DNA of 64,000 bases. Source: Hydrogenobacter hydrogenophilus (GTDB lineage: Bacteria > Aquificota > Aquificia > Aquificales > Aquificaceae). The translations under genes were made by a program, and so were the position numbers. How positions within the stretch are numbered: position 1 is the first letter of the stretch; the number at the start of each line of letters is the position of its first letter. This document shows, piece by piece, positions 43,297 to 52,254 of this stretch. Under the pieces are notes generated by a model that was not told the origin of the DNA, did no database searches, and saw only the letters and a list, made by a program, of their open reading frames with translations. Location: assembly GCF_900215655.1 (NCBI RefSeq), contig NZ_OBEN01000003.1, forward strand, positions 1-64,000, written 5' to 3'.

Positions 43297-45915
43297 TTAA
43301 GAGCGTAAAAGCTTCAGTAAGTCTCTAATGTCCATAGGTTTGCCAAGATAAAATCCCTGTAGATAATGGCATCCTATTTCCCTAAGTATGTCTAACTGTG
43401 ATCGCCTTTCTATACCCTCCGCAACAGTTTTTGCACCAAGAACATTAGCTATGGAAACTATAGCTTTTACCACATTCAGAACTCTTTCATCAGTATCCAC
43501 CTCCTTAGTAAAAGACATGTCTATCTTTATGTAGTCTATGGAAAGCCTGGTAAGGTAAGACAGAGATGAGTACTTTACTCCAAAATCGTCAAGAACGATA
43601 GAAAAACCGTGTTCCTTTAATACCTTTAACAGCGTTTGTGCTTTCTGAAGATCCTCTATAAGCGTGCCTTCTGTGATTTCTAAAAGAATAAGCTCAGCAG
43701 GTACTCTGTACTTATTAAGAAGCTCAGATAACCTATCCGGAAGGTCTTCCCTCTTTATCTGCACGGGCGACAGGTTTATGGATATAGGAATTTCTAAGTT
43801 ATACCGCTTTATCATACTTAAGCACTGTTCAAATACATAATAACCAACATCCACTATAAGCTCTGTCTCTTCAAGTATATCTATAAAACTGCCTGCTTGT
43901 AAAAAGCCAAATCTCTCTGAGTTCCATCTTAGAAGCACTTCTGCCATAGCAGGCTTTAGGTCTAAGGAACTGTAAATAGGTTGGAAGTGCAAAAGAAACT
44001 CACCTTTCTCTAAAGCAGTTTTTAACTCTTCTACAAGCTTTAGTCTTTCCAAAAGTTTTTCTTTTTCTTCTTCATTATAGAGCTCAAAGCTTCCAGGTGC
44101 TTTCTCTTCTGCCTTTCTAAGAGCTATCTCTACAGCATGCAAAAGATCCAAAGTGTTGTTTGCATCATCAGGATAAATGGATATACCCACATGAAAACCA
44201 AGCCTATAGTTAAAGTTTTCTAACTTTAACTCACCCATCTTAAAGATGTCTTTAAGCAAGTTGTATATCTCTTCTTTGCTGTCTAATTCTTTAAACCCTA
44301 TAAAAGCATCATCTCCATACCGTGCCCAAAAACCCGGCAGTGTCATAAGTCTTTCTGCAAAGGATTTGAGAAGTCTATCTCCAAACTCATAACCGTAAAG
44401 AGCGTTAACGGCGGAAAAGTTGTGAATATCTATTAGAAAAACACCTATAGTGCTATCACTTTTTTCCTTTATGTTTCTTTCCAGTTCTCTGAGGAAATGA
44501 TCTCTTTTAGGTAAGTTTGTAAGTGGGTCATAGTTGATTATTTTGTGCATTTTTTCCTCAATTTCCCTCATTAAGGTTATGTCCCTTGCGGTAGAAACAA
44601 AGTTGGTTATCCTGCCCGCATCATCCTTAATGGGGGTTATTATTTGGTCTAAGTAGAACAGGCTCCCATCCTTGCGCCTATTTATAAAAATCTCGTGAAA
44701 TTCCTCCCCTGAAAGTATAGTATCCCAAAGTTTTTTATAAAACTCTCTACCATGAAACCCTGATTTAAAAACCCTCGGAGTTTTTCCTATAAGCTCTTCT
44801 CTACTATACCCACTTATGCGTTCCACTGCTGGATTTGCGTAAAGGATCTTACCTTCAATATCTGTTATTAATGTCCACTCATCAGACTGCTCAATGGCTC
44901 TATACAGGATCTGTATATTTTTTAGAGTATCTAAGTGTTCTAAGGCAAAGGACACATCCCGTCCTACTTCTTCCACTAACCCAACGATCTCTTCGGTGAA
45001 GAAACCCTTTTTGTCCGAATAAAGATTTATAGTTCCTATGACTTTACCCTTTAGCGTTATGGGGCAGGCACAGCTTGAAAGGTACTTTCTTTTTAGCATT
45101 TGCACACGCCACGGGAGCACATCCGGATTAGTTTCCGTATCGTTGTTTACTTGAACCTTTTGCTCTAAAATAGCTCTTGCGGAAGGTCCTTTGTTAAGCT
45201 TTTCATCGTATATATTGATGGTTATCTCATCCAGATAACCCTCTACCGATCCGCAAGTGTAATGAGGTTTTAGGTTCCCCTCACTGTCAAGAAATCCTAT
45301 CCATACCATCCTAAATCCTGCAACTTGAATCATTATCTGACAGAGCTGTTGTAAAACTTCTTCCTTACTATTTGCCTTTAGCACGATATTATTTACCGCA
45401 GACAGTACCTTATACATATTTGCAATGAATAACGCTCTTTGTCTTTCGTAGTGCTTCTTTAAGTAAACTGATGACAAAAGAAGTACACAGATGTCTTCTT
45501 CACTGTAGGCTTTTTTAACATCATGTTCGCACATAATAAAGTCAGTAAGCTCTCCCTTTTCTGTTGTTAGGGACGCTATCAGAAGTGATTGTGTGTTTCT
45601 GAAGCCCAAATACTCTCCCATGCAAGCACTTATCTTTAGATTAAAAGGCTTTTCTGCACTTATTACCCTTTCTTTTTGTAAGTAATCAATAAATTCTAAA
45701 CAATTCTCTTTCTTTACCTGAAGTCCACCAATAAAATCATCCTCGCTTTTTGTATACATATACTCGCAAAAGAGTATGTCCCCTTTTACATTCCAAAGGC
45801 TTGTTCTTTGAGCGGATAAAAACTGAGCGCACAGTTTGAGAAGCCCCTTTACAAACTCTTCCCTTTCCAAAGAATACAGTTCAGAGGATTTTCTAAAAAA
45901 GTCAAGAAGTTTCAT
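43297..45915 (-). CDS. GAF-GAF-PAS-GGDEF-EAL cyclic-di-GMP signalling protein
   Basis: An 872-residue soluble protein: GAF-like domain (~20-165), second GAF (~175-335), PAS/PAC (~345-460: ILYANPAVERISGYSREELIGK), GGDEF (~470-620) and EAL (~630-870). The GGDEF signature is YGDDAF, degenerate, so cyclase activity is doubtful. The EAL domain keeps AEVLLRW, EITEGTL, VLDDFGVKYSSL, IKIDMSF and AEGIERR, so phosphodiesterase activity is likely. No membrane segment is seen. GGAGG lies 10 nt upstream of the ATG; a 14-base homopolymer lies ~55 bp upstream. Confidence 0.9.
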   Translation of the reverse strand: MKLLDFFRKSSELYSLEREEFVKGLLKLCAQFLSAQRTSLWNVKGDILFCEYMYTKSEDDFIGGLQVKKENCLEFIDYLQKERVISAEKPFNLKISACMGEYLGFRNTQSLLIASLTTEKGELTDFIMCEHDVKKAYSEEDICVLLLSSVYLKKHYERQRALFIANMYKVLSAVNNIVLKANSKEEVLQQLCQIMIQVAGFRMVWIGFLDSEGNLKPHYTCGSVEGYLDEITINIYDEKLNKGPSARAILEQKVQVNNDTETNPDVLPWRVQMLKRKYLSSCACPITLKGKVIGTINLYSDKKGFFTEEIVGLVEEVGRDVSFALEHLDTLKNIQILYRAIEQSDEWTLITDIEGKILYANPAVERISGYSREELIGKTPRVFKSGFHGREFYKKLWDTILSGEEFHEIFINRRKDGSLFYLDQIITPIKDDAGRITNFVSTARDITLMREIEEKMHKIINYDPLTNLPKRDHFLRELERNIKEKSDSTIGVFLIDIHNFSAVNALYGYEFGDRLLKSFAERLMTLPGFWARYGDDAFIGFKELDSKEEIYNLLKDIFKMGELKLENFNYRLGFHVGISIYPDDANNTLDLLHAVEIALRKAEEKAPGSFELYNEEEKEKLLERLKLVEELKTALEKGEFLLHFQPIYSSLDLKPAMAEVLLRWNSERFGFLQAGSFIDILEETELIVDVGYYVFEQCLSMIKRYNLEIPISINLSPVQIKREDLPDRLSELLNKYRVPAELILLEITEGTLIEDLQKAQTLLKVLKEHGFSIVLDDFGVKYSSLSYLTRLSIDYIKIDMSFTKEVDTDERVLNVVKAIVSIANVLGAKTVAEGIERRSQLDILREIGCHYLQGFYLGKPMDIRDLLKLLRS

Positions 45916-45969
45916 AGACCATACTCCTCCCTATCAAGAAAATACTTGTCTGCCAAGCCCTCTACGGTT

Positions 45970-45983
45970 GGGGGGGGGGGGGG
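45970..45983. repeat. Poly-G (14) homopolymer tract
   Basis: Fourteen consecutive G (C on the coding strand of the downstream GGDEF-EAL gene), 55-68 bp before its start codon. Such tracts slip easily in replication. On the minus strand it lies between TTTACC and TAGAGG, which would be 17 bp apart as weak -35/-10 elements. Length may also be a sequencing or assembly artefact. Confidence 0.85.
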
Positions 45984-46041
45984 TAAACACTTTTTTTATT
46001 TTAATCTTCCGCCCCATTATGGTTATAGAATTTAACAACTT

Positions 46042-46770
46042 TTAACATGTTATCAAGTTTAGAGCTTTTTTTAAAGCTTTTAATTCTTGCTGGGTCATGT
46101 CCCTCCACTTTCCGGGTGGAAGTTTACCAAGCTGTATGGGTCCTATGGCAGTCCTTTTTAGTCTTTTTACCTTGTGTCCAAAGTGTGCCATGAACCTTTT
46201 TACTATGTGCTTCCTACCTTCGTGAAAGACCACTTCTAAGGTTGTTTGATTCTTTTCCATTTTTATAAGCTTTATACTGTCAGGCTTTGCAAAGCCATCC
46301 TCAAGCTCAGCACCCTTTTTCATGTTTTTGAGTGTTTCAGTGTCCACCCTACCTTCCACTAAAACGAGGTACTTTTTGGGAAGTTTATACTTGGGATGCA
46401 TTATCCTGTTAGCTAACTCTCCGTCGTTGGTAAGTATCAAAAGCCCCTCTGCGTTGTAGTCAAGCCTACCTGCAGGGTATAGCCTTTCGGGAATATCCTT
46501 TATGAGTTCCTTTATGCTTTTCTTCCCATCCTTACCCTCTGCCAGAGATGTTAAATAACAGCAAGGTTTGTTAAGAATCACATACCTGTATTTGGGTGAT
46601 TTGAGAAGCTTTCCATCAACCTCCACCACATCTTTTGATGGGTCTATCCTGTAGCCCATTTCCTTCACGATAAGCCCGTTTACTTTTACCCTACCCGCTT
46701 TGATAAGTTCATCTGCCTTTCTCCTTGAAGTAATACCGCACATGGATATAAATCTGTTGAGTCTTACCAA
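46042..46770 (-). CDS. rluB: RsuA/RluB family pseudouridine synthase
   Basis: A 242-residue enzyme with an N-terminal S4 RNA-binding domain (VRLNRFISMCGITSRRKADE) and the RsuA/RluB catalytic domain with the active Asp in PAGRLDYNAEGLL and later EGRKHIVKRFMAHFGHKV. TTG at 46770 is preferred: AGAGG lies 7 nt before it and homologues begin at RLN; an ATG at 46788 adds six residues. It overlaps the end of the MsrP-like gene. rRNA target (23S or 16S) not settled. Confidence 0.88.
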   Translation of the reverse strand: MVRLNRFISMCGITSRRKADELIKAGRVKVNGLIVKEMGYRIDPSKDVVEVDGKLLKSPKYRYVILNKPCCYLTSLAEGKDGKKSIKELIKDIPERLYPAGRLDYNAEGLLILTNDGELANRIMHPKYKLPKKYLVLVEGRVDTETLKNMKKGAELEDGFAKPDSIKLIKMEKNQTTLEVVFHEGRKHIVKRFMAHFGHKVKRLKRTAIGPIQLGKLPPGKWRDMTQQELKALKKALNLITC

Positions 46771-47354
46771 TAGCGTTCCTCTCTCCATGGGTCTCCACGC
46801 ATGTTATAGCCTCTCTGTTCCCAAAAGCCGGGCATATCCCTTTCTATAAGCTCTATACCCCAAACATACTTAGCGCTTTTCCACGCATAAAGCTTTGGTA
46901 CTACCAGCCTCAAAGGATATCCGTGCCTTTTGGGTATAATCTGTCCATTCATCTTGTAAGCTAATATACTGTCCTCTTCAAACAAATACTCAATAGGCAT
47001 GTTAGTAGTGTATCCCTCAAGACAGTGAACCATCACAAAACGCGCTTCTTCCTTTGGTTTTACTAAGTTGAGAATATATGCAGTGGGTACACCTTCCCAC
47101 AGTATGTCTTTAACGCTCCAGCGTGTCACGCAGTGAAAGTCCGCAATTAGCTCCACAGATGGTAAGCTTAAAAGGTCCTCATAAGTCATTTCTATAGGAT
47201 TTTCTACCAGTCCCCAAACCTTAAATCTGTAGGAGTTCATATCCCAATCAGGAATTTGCTCTACTATATCGTAAACCACCGGAGTGCTTATCCATCTTTG
47301 TCCCGGTGGAAGCCTATCCTGACGCAAATTTATAGAACTTATTATCCTTTTCAT
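46764..47354 (-). CDS. MsrP/YedY-like molybdopterin oxidoreductase (sulfite oxidase family)
   Basis: A 196-residue single-domain member of the sulfite oxidase family. The molybdenum-ligand Cys is in DFHCVTRWSV; further landmarks are GVPTAYIL, VMVHCLEGYTTNMPI, PKRHGYPLRLVVPKLYAWKS and GFWEQRGYNMRGDPWREERYW, the last typical of YedY. It lacks a clear Tat signal, unlike MsrP, so it may be cytoplasmic. The substrate is unknown; methionine sulfoxide is one option. No MsrQ-like heme partner is adjacent. Confidence 0.85.
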   Translation of the reverse strand: MKRIISSINLRQDRLPPGQRWISTPVVYDIVEQIPDWDMNSYRFKVWGLVENPIEMTYEDLLSLPSVELIADFHCVTRWSVKDILWEGVPTAYILNLVKPKEEARFVMVHCLEGYTTNMPIEYLFEEDSILAYKMNGQIIPKRHGYPLRLVVPKLYAWKSAKYVWGIELIERDMPGFWEQRGYNMRGDPWREERYW

Positions 47355-47394
47355 AGTCCTAAAACTATAGGCTCTTAGAGGATAGTGTCAAGAG

Positions 47395-47400
47395 TATAAT
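47395..47400 (+). promoter_or_regulatory. -10 element of trpB2
   Basis: A perfect TATAAT lies 20 nt upstream of the trpB2 ATG, followed by AAGGAGG at 47407-47413. Predicted 5' leader is ~14 nt. No convincing -35 is seen. Confidence 0.5.
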
Positions 47401-47420
47401 CTTGAAAAGGAGGCGCCAAG

Positions 47421-48722
47421 ATGAGAAAGTACTTGCTCCCTGAGGGAGAGATACCTAAGAAATGGCTAAACATAGCACCCCTATTACCAGAACCCCTTGA
47501 GCCACCCCTTGATCCAGAGACAATGAAGCCCGTATCTCCAGAAAAACTATTGGTGATCTTCCCTGAGCCATTAGTTATGCAGGAAGTCTCCGACCAAGAG
47601 TGGATAGATATTCCTGAGGAGGTACTGAATATACTCTCCCTTTGGAGACCTACACCCCTGCACAGAGCAAAGAATCTTGAAGAGTACCTTGGAACGCCTG
47701 CCAAGATTTTTTATAAAAATGAAAGCGTTTCACCTCCTGGCTCCCATAAACCCAATACCGCTGTTGCACAAGCTTACTATAACAAGGTCTCTGGAGTTAA
47801 GAGGCTTACTACGGAGACAGGCGCAGGCCAGTGGGGAAGCGCTCTATCCTTTGCAACTCAGTTCTTCGGTATAGAGTGCAGAGTTTACATGGTTAGGGTA
47901 AGTTATAACCAGAAACCTTACAGAAGGATTCTTATGGAGACTTGGAAGGGAGAAGTTATACCTTCACCAAGCCCTTACACTAACGCAGGCAGGCAGTTTT
48001 ACGAAAAAGACCCTGAGCATCCGGGAAGTCTGGGAATTGCTATAAGTGAAGCAATAGAGGAGGCTGCAACCAGAGAGGATACCAAGTATTCTCTTGGAAG
48101 TGTTCTTAATCATGTTCTACTTCACCAAACAGTTATTGGTTTAGAGGCAAAAAGGCAGATGGAGGAAGCAGGCTTTTATCCAGACATAGTCATAGGTGCG
48201 GTTGGAGGAGGTTCAAACTTCGCTGGTTTATCCTTTCCATTCTTGGCGGATAAGTTGAAAGGTGATAAACCCCATCTAAGGGTTATAGCTGTTGAGCCCT
48301 CTGCCTGTCCTACCCTTACCAAGGGAGAGTATAGATACGACTTTGGTGACACAGTAGGCTTAACGCCTCTTATAAAAATGTACACGCTTGGACACGGGTT
48401 TGTCCCACCACCCATACATGCTGGTGGGCTTAGATACCACGGAGATGCTCCACTCGTGTGTAAGCTCTACCATCTTGGACACATAGAGGCAGTAGCTTAC
48501 AAGCAGACAGAGGTTTTCAAAGCAGCGATTACCTTTGCAAGAACAGAAGGGATAGTTCCAGCTCCTGAGTCTTCCCACGCAATAAAGGCAGCCATAGATG
48601 AAGCTCTAAAATGCAAAGAGACTGGAGAAGAGAAGGTTATACTCTTTAACCTCTCGGGACACGGATATTTTGATTTATCAGCTTACGACAAGTATCTAAG
48701 GGGTGAGCTGGAAGACAGTTGA
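47421..48722 (+). CDS. trpB2: Tryptophan synthase beta-like protein, TrpB2 type
   Basis: A 433-residue fold-II PLP enzyme. [15 protein letters not shown], the PLP Lys in [29 protein letters not shown] and [16 protein letters not shown] are present, and the longer N-terminus and length mark the TrpB2 subtype. It condenses indole with serine (or O-phosphoserine in some TrpB2), making tryptophan; trpA is not nearby. The active pspA/serine module in the window would supply either substrate. Confidence 0.92.
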   Translation: MRKYLLPEGEIPKKWLNIAPLLPEPLEPPLDPETMKPVSPEKLLVIFPEPLVMQEVSDQEWIDIPEEVLNILSLWRPTPLHRAKNLEEYLGTPAKIFYKNESVSPPGSHKPNTAVAQAYYNKVSGVKRLTTETGAGQWGSALSFATQFFGIECRVYMVRVSYNQKPYRRILMETWKGEVIPSPSPYTNAGRQFYEKDPEHPGSLGIAISEAIEEAATREDTKYSLGSVLNHVLLHQTVIGLEAKRQMEEAGFYPDIVIGAVGGGSNFAGLSFPFLADKLKGDKPHLRVIAVEPSACPTLTKGEYRYDFGDTVGLTPLIKMYTLGHGFVPPPIHAGGLRYHGDAPLVCKLYHLGHIEAVAYKQTEVFKAAITFARTEGIVPAPESSHAIKAAIDEALKCKETGEEKVILFNLSGHGYFDLSAYDKYLRGELEDS

Positions 48723-48766
48723 TCTTTACAGGGCGTTAAAGCTTCCAAGGTTTTATAAATATGTAA

Positions 48767-48780
48767 ATGATTACTATCAT
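48767..48780. promoter_or_regulatory. FNR/DNR-type palindrome before the cytochrome c' cluster
   Basis: Perfect inverted repeat ATGAT-TACT-ATCAT. It differs from the FNR/DNR consensus TTGAT-N4-ATCAA only in the outermost pair. It is centred ~56 bp before the start codon, with a possible -10 TTTATA at 48808-48813, compatible with an activator site near -40/-45. Confidence 0.5.
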
Positions 48781-48829
48781 AATTTAGGCCAGTGATAGGA
48801 ATTACCTTTTATAGGTGGAGGTGGAAAGG

Positions 48830-49234
48830 ATGAGAAGTTTTACTGCCATGCTCGTACTTTTTGCTTTCTTCACAATAGCATCAGCGCAAGAAGAAATTAC
48901 CTTCAGACAGGTGATGCAGATAGTAAACAACGCAACGCTTCGCATACTTGAAGGATTTTTGATGAACAACGACGAGCTTGTAATTCGTGGTGCTAAGGAG
49001 ATAGCCAACCACCCTATGCCCAAAGGAGGTCCCCTTGCTTACATAGAACCTTCCAAAAGGGAAGAATTTGCAAAAGCTATGCCTACCTTTGAGAGAGAGG
49101 TACACGGCTCGGCGGAGGAGATAGTGCGACTGATAAAGGAGAAAAAGAAGGAAGAAGCCTACGAAAAGTTTAATCATATGGTGAGAGGATGTATGGCATG
49201 CCATAGCCTTTTCAGGGATTTTGGCAGGAAATAA
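48830..49234 (+). CDS. Cytochrome c'-like monoheme protein
   Basis: A 134-residue periplasmic protein with signal peptide (TAMLVLFAFFTIASA) and a single heme motif CMACH at 121-125 near the C-terminus, the layout of four-helix cytochrome c'. Members bind NO or CO at the open heme side. ATG 48830 is preferred over a GTG at 48815 because GGAGG lies 8 nt upstream. It is first in a same-strand run with DUF59, DUF2249-DUF1858 and membrane proteins linked to NO handling. Confidence 0.8.
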   Translation: MRSFTAMLVLFAFFTIASAQEEITFRQVMQIVNNATLRILEGFLMNNDELVIRGAKEIANHPMPKGGPLAYIEPSKREEFAKAMPTFEREVHGSAEEIVRLIKEKKKEEAYEKFNHMVRGCMACHSLFRDFGRK

Positions 49235-49236
49235 TC

Positions 49237-49488
49237 ATGGAAAGGGATCTTCTGGAAAAGCTAAAAACCGTTATAGATCCGCACACTGGCATGGACATAG
49301 TTTCAATGGGATTAGTAAAGGAGCTTGAGATAAAAGGGAATGAAGTTAAAGTGGTCATAAAGCCAACCAGCCCCTTCTGCCCTGTGGGGAACTATCTACT
49401 AAAAGCGGTTGAAGAGGTTATAAATTCCATGGGATTTTCGGCAGATGTAAAACTTCAAGATTACGCTTTTGGGGAGGACCCTCCATGA
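49237..49488 (+). CDS. DUF59/MIP18-family iron-sulfur assembly protein
   Basis: An 83-residue protein starting LLEKLKTVIDPHTGMDIVSMGLV, the usual DUF59 (SufT/PaaD) opening, with Cys in TSPFCPVGNYL. The family helps Fe-S cluster assembly or transfer. It begins 2 nt after the cytochrome gene and overlaps the next gene by 4 nt, so it probably serves an Fe-S or heme protein of this cluster, or repair after NO damage (inference). Confidence 0.85.
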   Translation: MERDLLEKLKTVIDPHTGMDIVSMGLVKELEIKGNEVKVVIKPTSPFCPVGNYLLKAVEEVINSMGFSADVKLQDYAFGEDPP

Positions 49489-49958
49489 GGATAGATGTTA
49501 GAAACCTTGAACCACCTCAACCGATGATAAGAATAGCTCAAGCTCTTGAAAAACTTTCAAAAGATGATGTACTTGAAGTGCTTGGTTCAAGACCCTTTAC
49601 TCACCTTTTACCCAAACTATCCGAGATGGGATACCAGTACGAACTTAAAGAAACGGAAGAAGGATACCTCTTGAGGATATGGTACGGCGGTGAGGTCAAA
49701 GAAGTAAAGGAACAGGAGTATGATAAAGAGCTGGAGTTTAATATAGACGAAAACACGAATGTAGGTGAACTCCTCAAAAGAGTTCCAGAGGCTCTTGGTG
49801 TGCTCATAAAGTATGGCTTTACACCTTTGAAAAACCCCCTTTTGAGGAAAATACTGCCTTATACAGTAACTCTCGGGCAAGCCAAGAAGATAAGGAGGCT
49901 TTCAGACGAAAAGTTCCAAGAGATGCTAAAAGAGCTCAGGGAGCTTATCAAAAAATGA
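49485..49958 (+). CDS. DUF2249-DUF1858 protein
   Basis: A 157-residue protein. Residues ~1-70 are DUF2249 (TusA-like fold without the Cys: IDVRNLEPPQPMIRIAQALE, DVLEVLGSRPFTHLLPKL). Residues ~83-150 are DUF1858 (FNIDENTNVGELLKRVPEAL, FTPLKNPLLRK), the N-terminal domain of ScdA/hybrid-cluster-associated proteins. This pair is frequent in denitrification and NO-stress loci, often with hemerythrin-type iron-repair proteins. 4-nt overlaps on both sides show coupling. Confidence 0.82.
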   Translation: MRIDVRNLEPPQPMIRIAQALEKLSKDDVLEVLGSRPFTHLLPKLSEMGYQYELKETEEGYLLRIWYGGEVKEVKEQEYDKELEFNIDENTNVGELLKRVPEALGVLIKYGFTPLKNPLLRKILPYTVTLGQAKKIRRLSDEKFQEMLKELRELIKK

Positions 49959-51088
49959 TAAGGCCTGCTTCTTTTCTGAGGTCTACTTCGCTGTATATAT
50001 TGCTATTCTTTTCCCTTCTACTCCTGTCGTTGCTTCTAAAGCTGATGGATAAAAACTACATAGACCTTCTGGTATTCTTTGCCTTTCCTGGACTTATCTC
50101 CGGTACTCTTTTCCAGCTCTACCCTACCATTCAGGGTTATCCTGTAAGAGGAGAAAAGCTAATACACCTACACATACTCCTATGGTTGGTGAACACTCTC
50201 TACTTTCTATACAAATACGAAGTAAATCCACACATGTATCTTCTCCTTACTACAGCGCATACCACCCTAATAATCATGAACACAAGAAAGATCAAAGATC
50301 CAATAGTTTTATTCTTCCTAATGGGTAGCGTGTTTTATCTTATTGCGGGTTTACTCTTAAAGCAGAACCCCATCTTCGTGAAGCACCTTATAACGGTAGG
50401 CTTTTTTATGCCTGTGGTGATAGGCTCTTACTATGTTTTTGTTCCTATGCTACAGATCGAAGCCCTTGAAAGTAAAAGCATTGTATGGATAAATATTTTC
50501 TTCCAGTTTTTAAGCTCTTTGCTCGTTCCCATCGCGTGGTATCTTTCTAACTACATGTATGTGTCCTATGCAGGCTTACTTCAGCTCCTCTCTTTGGGTG
50601 TCTTATCTTATGGTGTGTACAGCATGCTCAGTCAGAGAAAGAGCCCTCTAAAAGGTCTGGATATATCGGTGCAGTTTCTGATTTTGGGTCTTTTTATGTG
50701 CTGGTTTTTTCTTCTTACGGGTGTATTGATGGCAGGTAGCTTGAACTTGGGATTTGTTAAATTGCACTCTGACGGCATGCTTTACGGCTTTTTGACCGCT
50801 ATAAGTGTAGGTGCTTCCTATCACATAATGCCCTTCCTTCTTTGGTGGAGGCTCTATGCCCCAAAGATGGGTAAGGAAAAGATCCCTACGCTCAAAGAGA
50901 TCATGGACATAAAGATAGTAAAAAGACTGCTACTTTCTTTGCCTCCTCTAATAACGGGACTTATCTTTGGAGATGTGGTAAATCCTTATTTGGAAAAAGT
51001 ATTCTCCTTACTTCTCTTCTTACTGTTGAGTTTATACACCATCAAGATGGTCCCCCTGACTTACGACCTCTTGACAAAGAATAAGTAA
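49955..51088 (+). CDS. Polytopic membrane protein, NnrS/heme-copper-oxidase-I-like (paralogue 1)
   Basis: A 377-residue protein with ~12 membrane helices. Conserved histidines are placed in helices (LIHLHILLW, TTAHTTL, FVKHLITVGF, KLHSDGMLYGF, ASYHIMPFLLWW), suggesting heme or metal binding as in NnrS or CcoN relatives. It is paralogous to the next gene. Role in NO metabolism or respiration is inferred from its neighbours. It is too short and divergent to be a complete oxidase or NorB. Confidence 0.65.
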   Translation: MIRPASFLRSTSLYILLFFSLLLLSLLLKLMDKNYIDLLVFFAFPGLISGTLFQLYPTIQGYPVRGEKLIHLHILLWLVNTLYFLYKYEVNPHMYLLLTTAHTTLIIMNTRKIKDPIVLFFLMGSVFYLIAGLLLKQNPIFVKHLITVGFFMPVVIGSYYVFVPMLQIEALESKSIVWINIFFQFLSSLLVPIAWYLSNYMYVSYAGLLQLLSLGVLSYGVYSMLSQRKSPLKGLDISVQFLILGLFMCWFFLLTGVLMAGSLNLGFVKLHSDGMLYGFLTAISVGASYHIMPFLLWWRLYAPKMGKEKIPTLKEIMDIKIVKRLLLSLPPLITGLIFGDVVNPYLEKVFSLLLFLLLSLYTIKMVPLTYDLLTKNK

Positions 51089-51105
51089 TTACTTACTATT
51101 AATAT

Positions 51106-52254
51106 ATGTTTTACATCTCAAAGGTGAGCCCTTTCTTCTTCCTTCTTGCCATAACAGACTTGTTTGTATCACTCGTCTATAAATCTTTAAATGCAAACAC
51201 CCAGTTTGTCTGGATAATTGCAGTTTTTGGCTTTATAGCACACACAATCATGTCCGCCATGTACCAACTTATCCCAAACTCCCAAAACATGTCCTTGAAG
51301 TTTCCTTTTATTTCCTATTTTGTATTCTTGCTTAGCCTCTTGACTTCCTTACTTTTCTATGCAGGATGGTTCTACTATGCGAGCTACATTTACGCATTTA
51401 CCTCTACTCTTTTTTTCTTCCATGTGCTCTCTTCCGTAAGAAATTGGCAACCTATAACTGTTAAGTTTCTTGGACTCTCTAATCTTTACTTCCTTCTCTC
51501 CTCTATTTTTTTACCGCTTTCTCAGATGGGTTATGTGCCTTTACAACTTGCTATACACACCCTTACCTTGGGATTTATGCTCAACGCAGTGATGGGAACT
51601 CAGTTGGCGTGGATACCTATGCTTTACATGGAGCCACTGAACATCAAATACGGAAAGTATTTATTCTACACGAGCTTGATTTCACTGCCTCCCTTCCTCT
51701 TAGCTTTTTACACATTAAATTACAGGCTGATAGCTTTGGCAAGCTTTTTGCCAGCAGTCCTCATAGCTTACTTCCTTTGGATCATTTACTCCGTCTTTTC
51801 AAACAGGCGTATGCCAAAAGAGATCCCTTTAGTAGTAAGATACTTTATACTGGGTATGTTTTTCCTACCTTTTGGTGTGCTTGTGGGTGTGCTCATGGCA
51901 GGCGAAAACCTCGTATCCTTCTTAATAAAGGTACATATGGACCTTCTTGTGTACGGTTTTACCGCCACGACTATAATGGGAGGGATATCACACCTAAACC
52001 CAAGGATGCTTTACAATTGGCTACAGTCAAGGGGGATTAATGTAAGCATACAGGAGCTTGTAGATGAATCGCTTTTGAGGAAGCTACTTCCTTATGTTGC
52101 AATAAGCATAGCGTGGATGGTGTTTTGCGATGCGCTTGGTAGCTATTTTACTTACTTTTCAGCAATACCTTACGCGATTGTATGGCTTCTTTTCCTTAAG
52201 GGAGTCTTTGGTCAGATAAGTAAGTTAACAAGGTCCAATGGGCAACATGAATGA
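51106..52254 (+). CDS. Polytopic membrane protein, NnrS/heme-copper-oxidase-I-like (paralogue 2)
   Basis: A 382-residue protein with ~12 membrane helices, aligned in layout with the preceding gene; matching histidine sites include FIAHTIMSAMYQLIP, AIHTLTLGFMLNAVMGTQL, KVHMDLLVYGF and GISHLNPRMLYNW. Two paralogues side by side suggest a heterodimer. It starts 17 nt after paralogue 1 and overlaps the CZB gene by 17 nt. Function is not known. Confidence 0.65.
   Translation: MFYISKVSPFFFLLAITDLFVSLVYKSLNANTQFVWIIAVFGFIAHTIMSAMYQLIPNSQNMSLKFPFISYFVFLLSLLTSLLFYAGWFYYASYIYAFTSTLFFFHVLSSVRNWQPITVKFLGLSNLYFLLSSIFLPLSQMGYVPLQLAIHTLTLGFMLNAVMGTQLAWIPMLYMEPLNIKYGKYLFYTSLISLPPFLLAFYTLNYRLIALASFLPAVLIAYFLWIIYSVFSNRRMPKEIPLVVRYFILGMFFLPFGVLVGVLMAGENLVSFLIKVHMDLLVYGFTATTIMGGISHLNPRMLYNWLQSRGINVSIQELVDESLLRKLLPYVAISIAWMVFCDALGSYFTYFSAIPYAIVWLLFLKGVFGQISKLTRSNGQHE

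Noticed and set aside
46042-46788. ATG 46788 as start of the pseudouridine synthase
   Set aside because: Its upstream GGAG is only 4 nt away; TTG 46770 has better spacing and gives the normal N-terminus. Not excluded.
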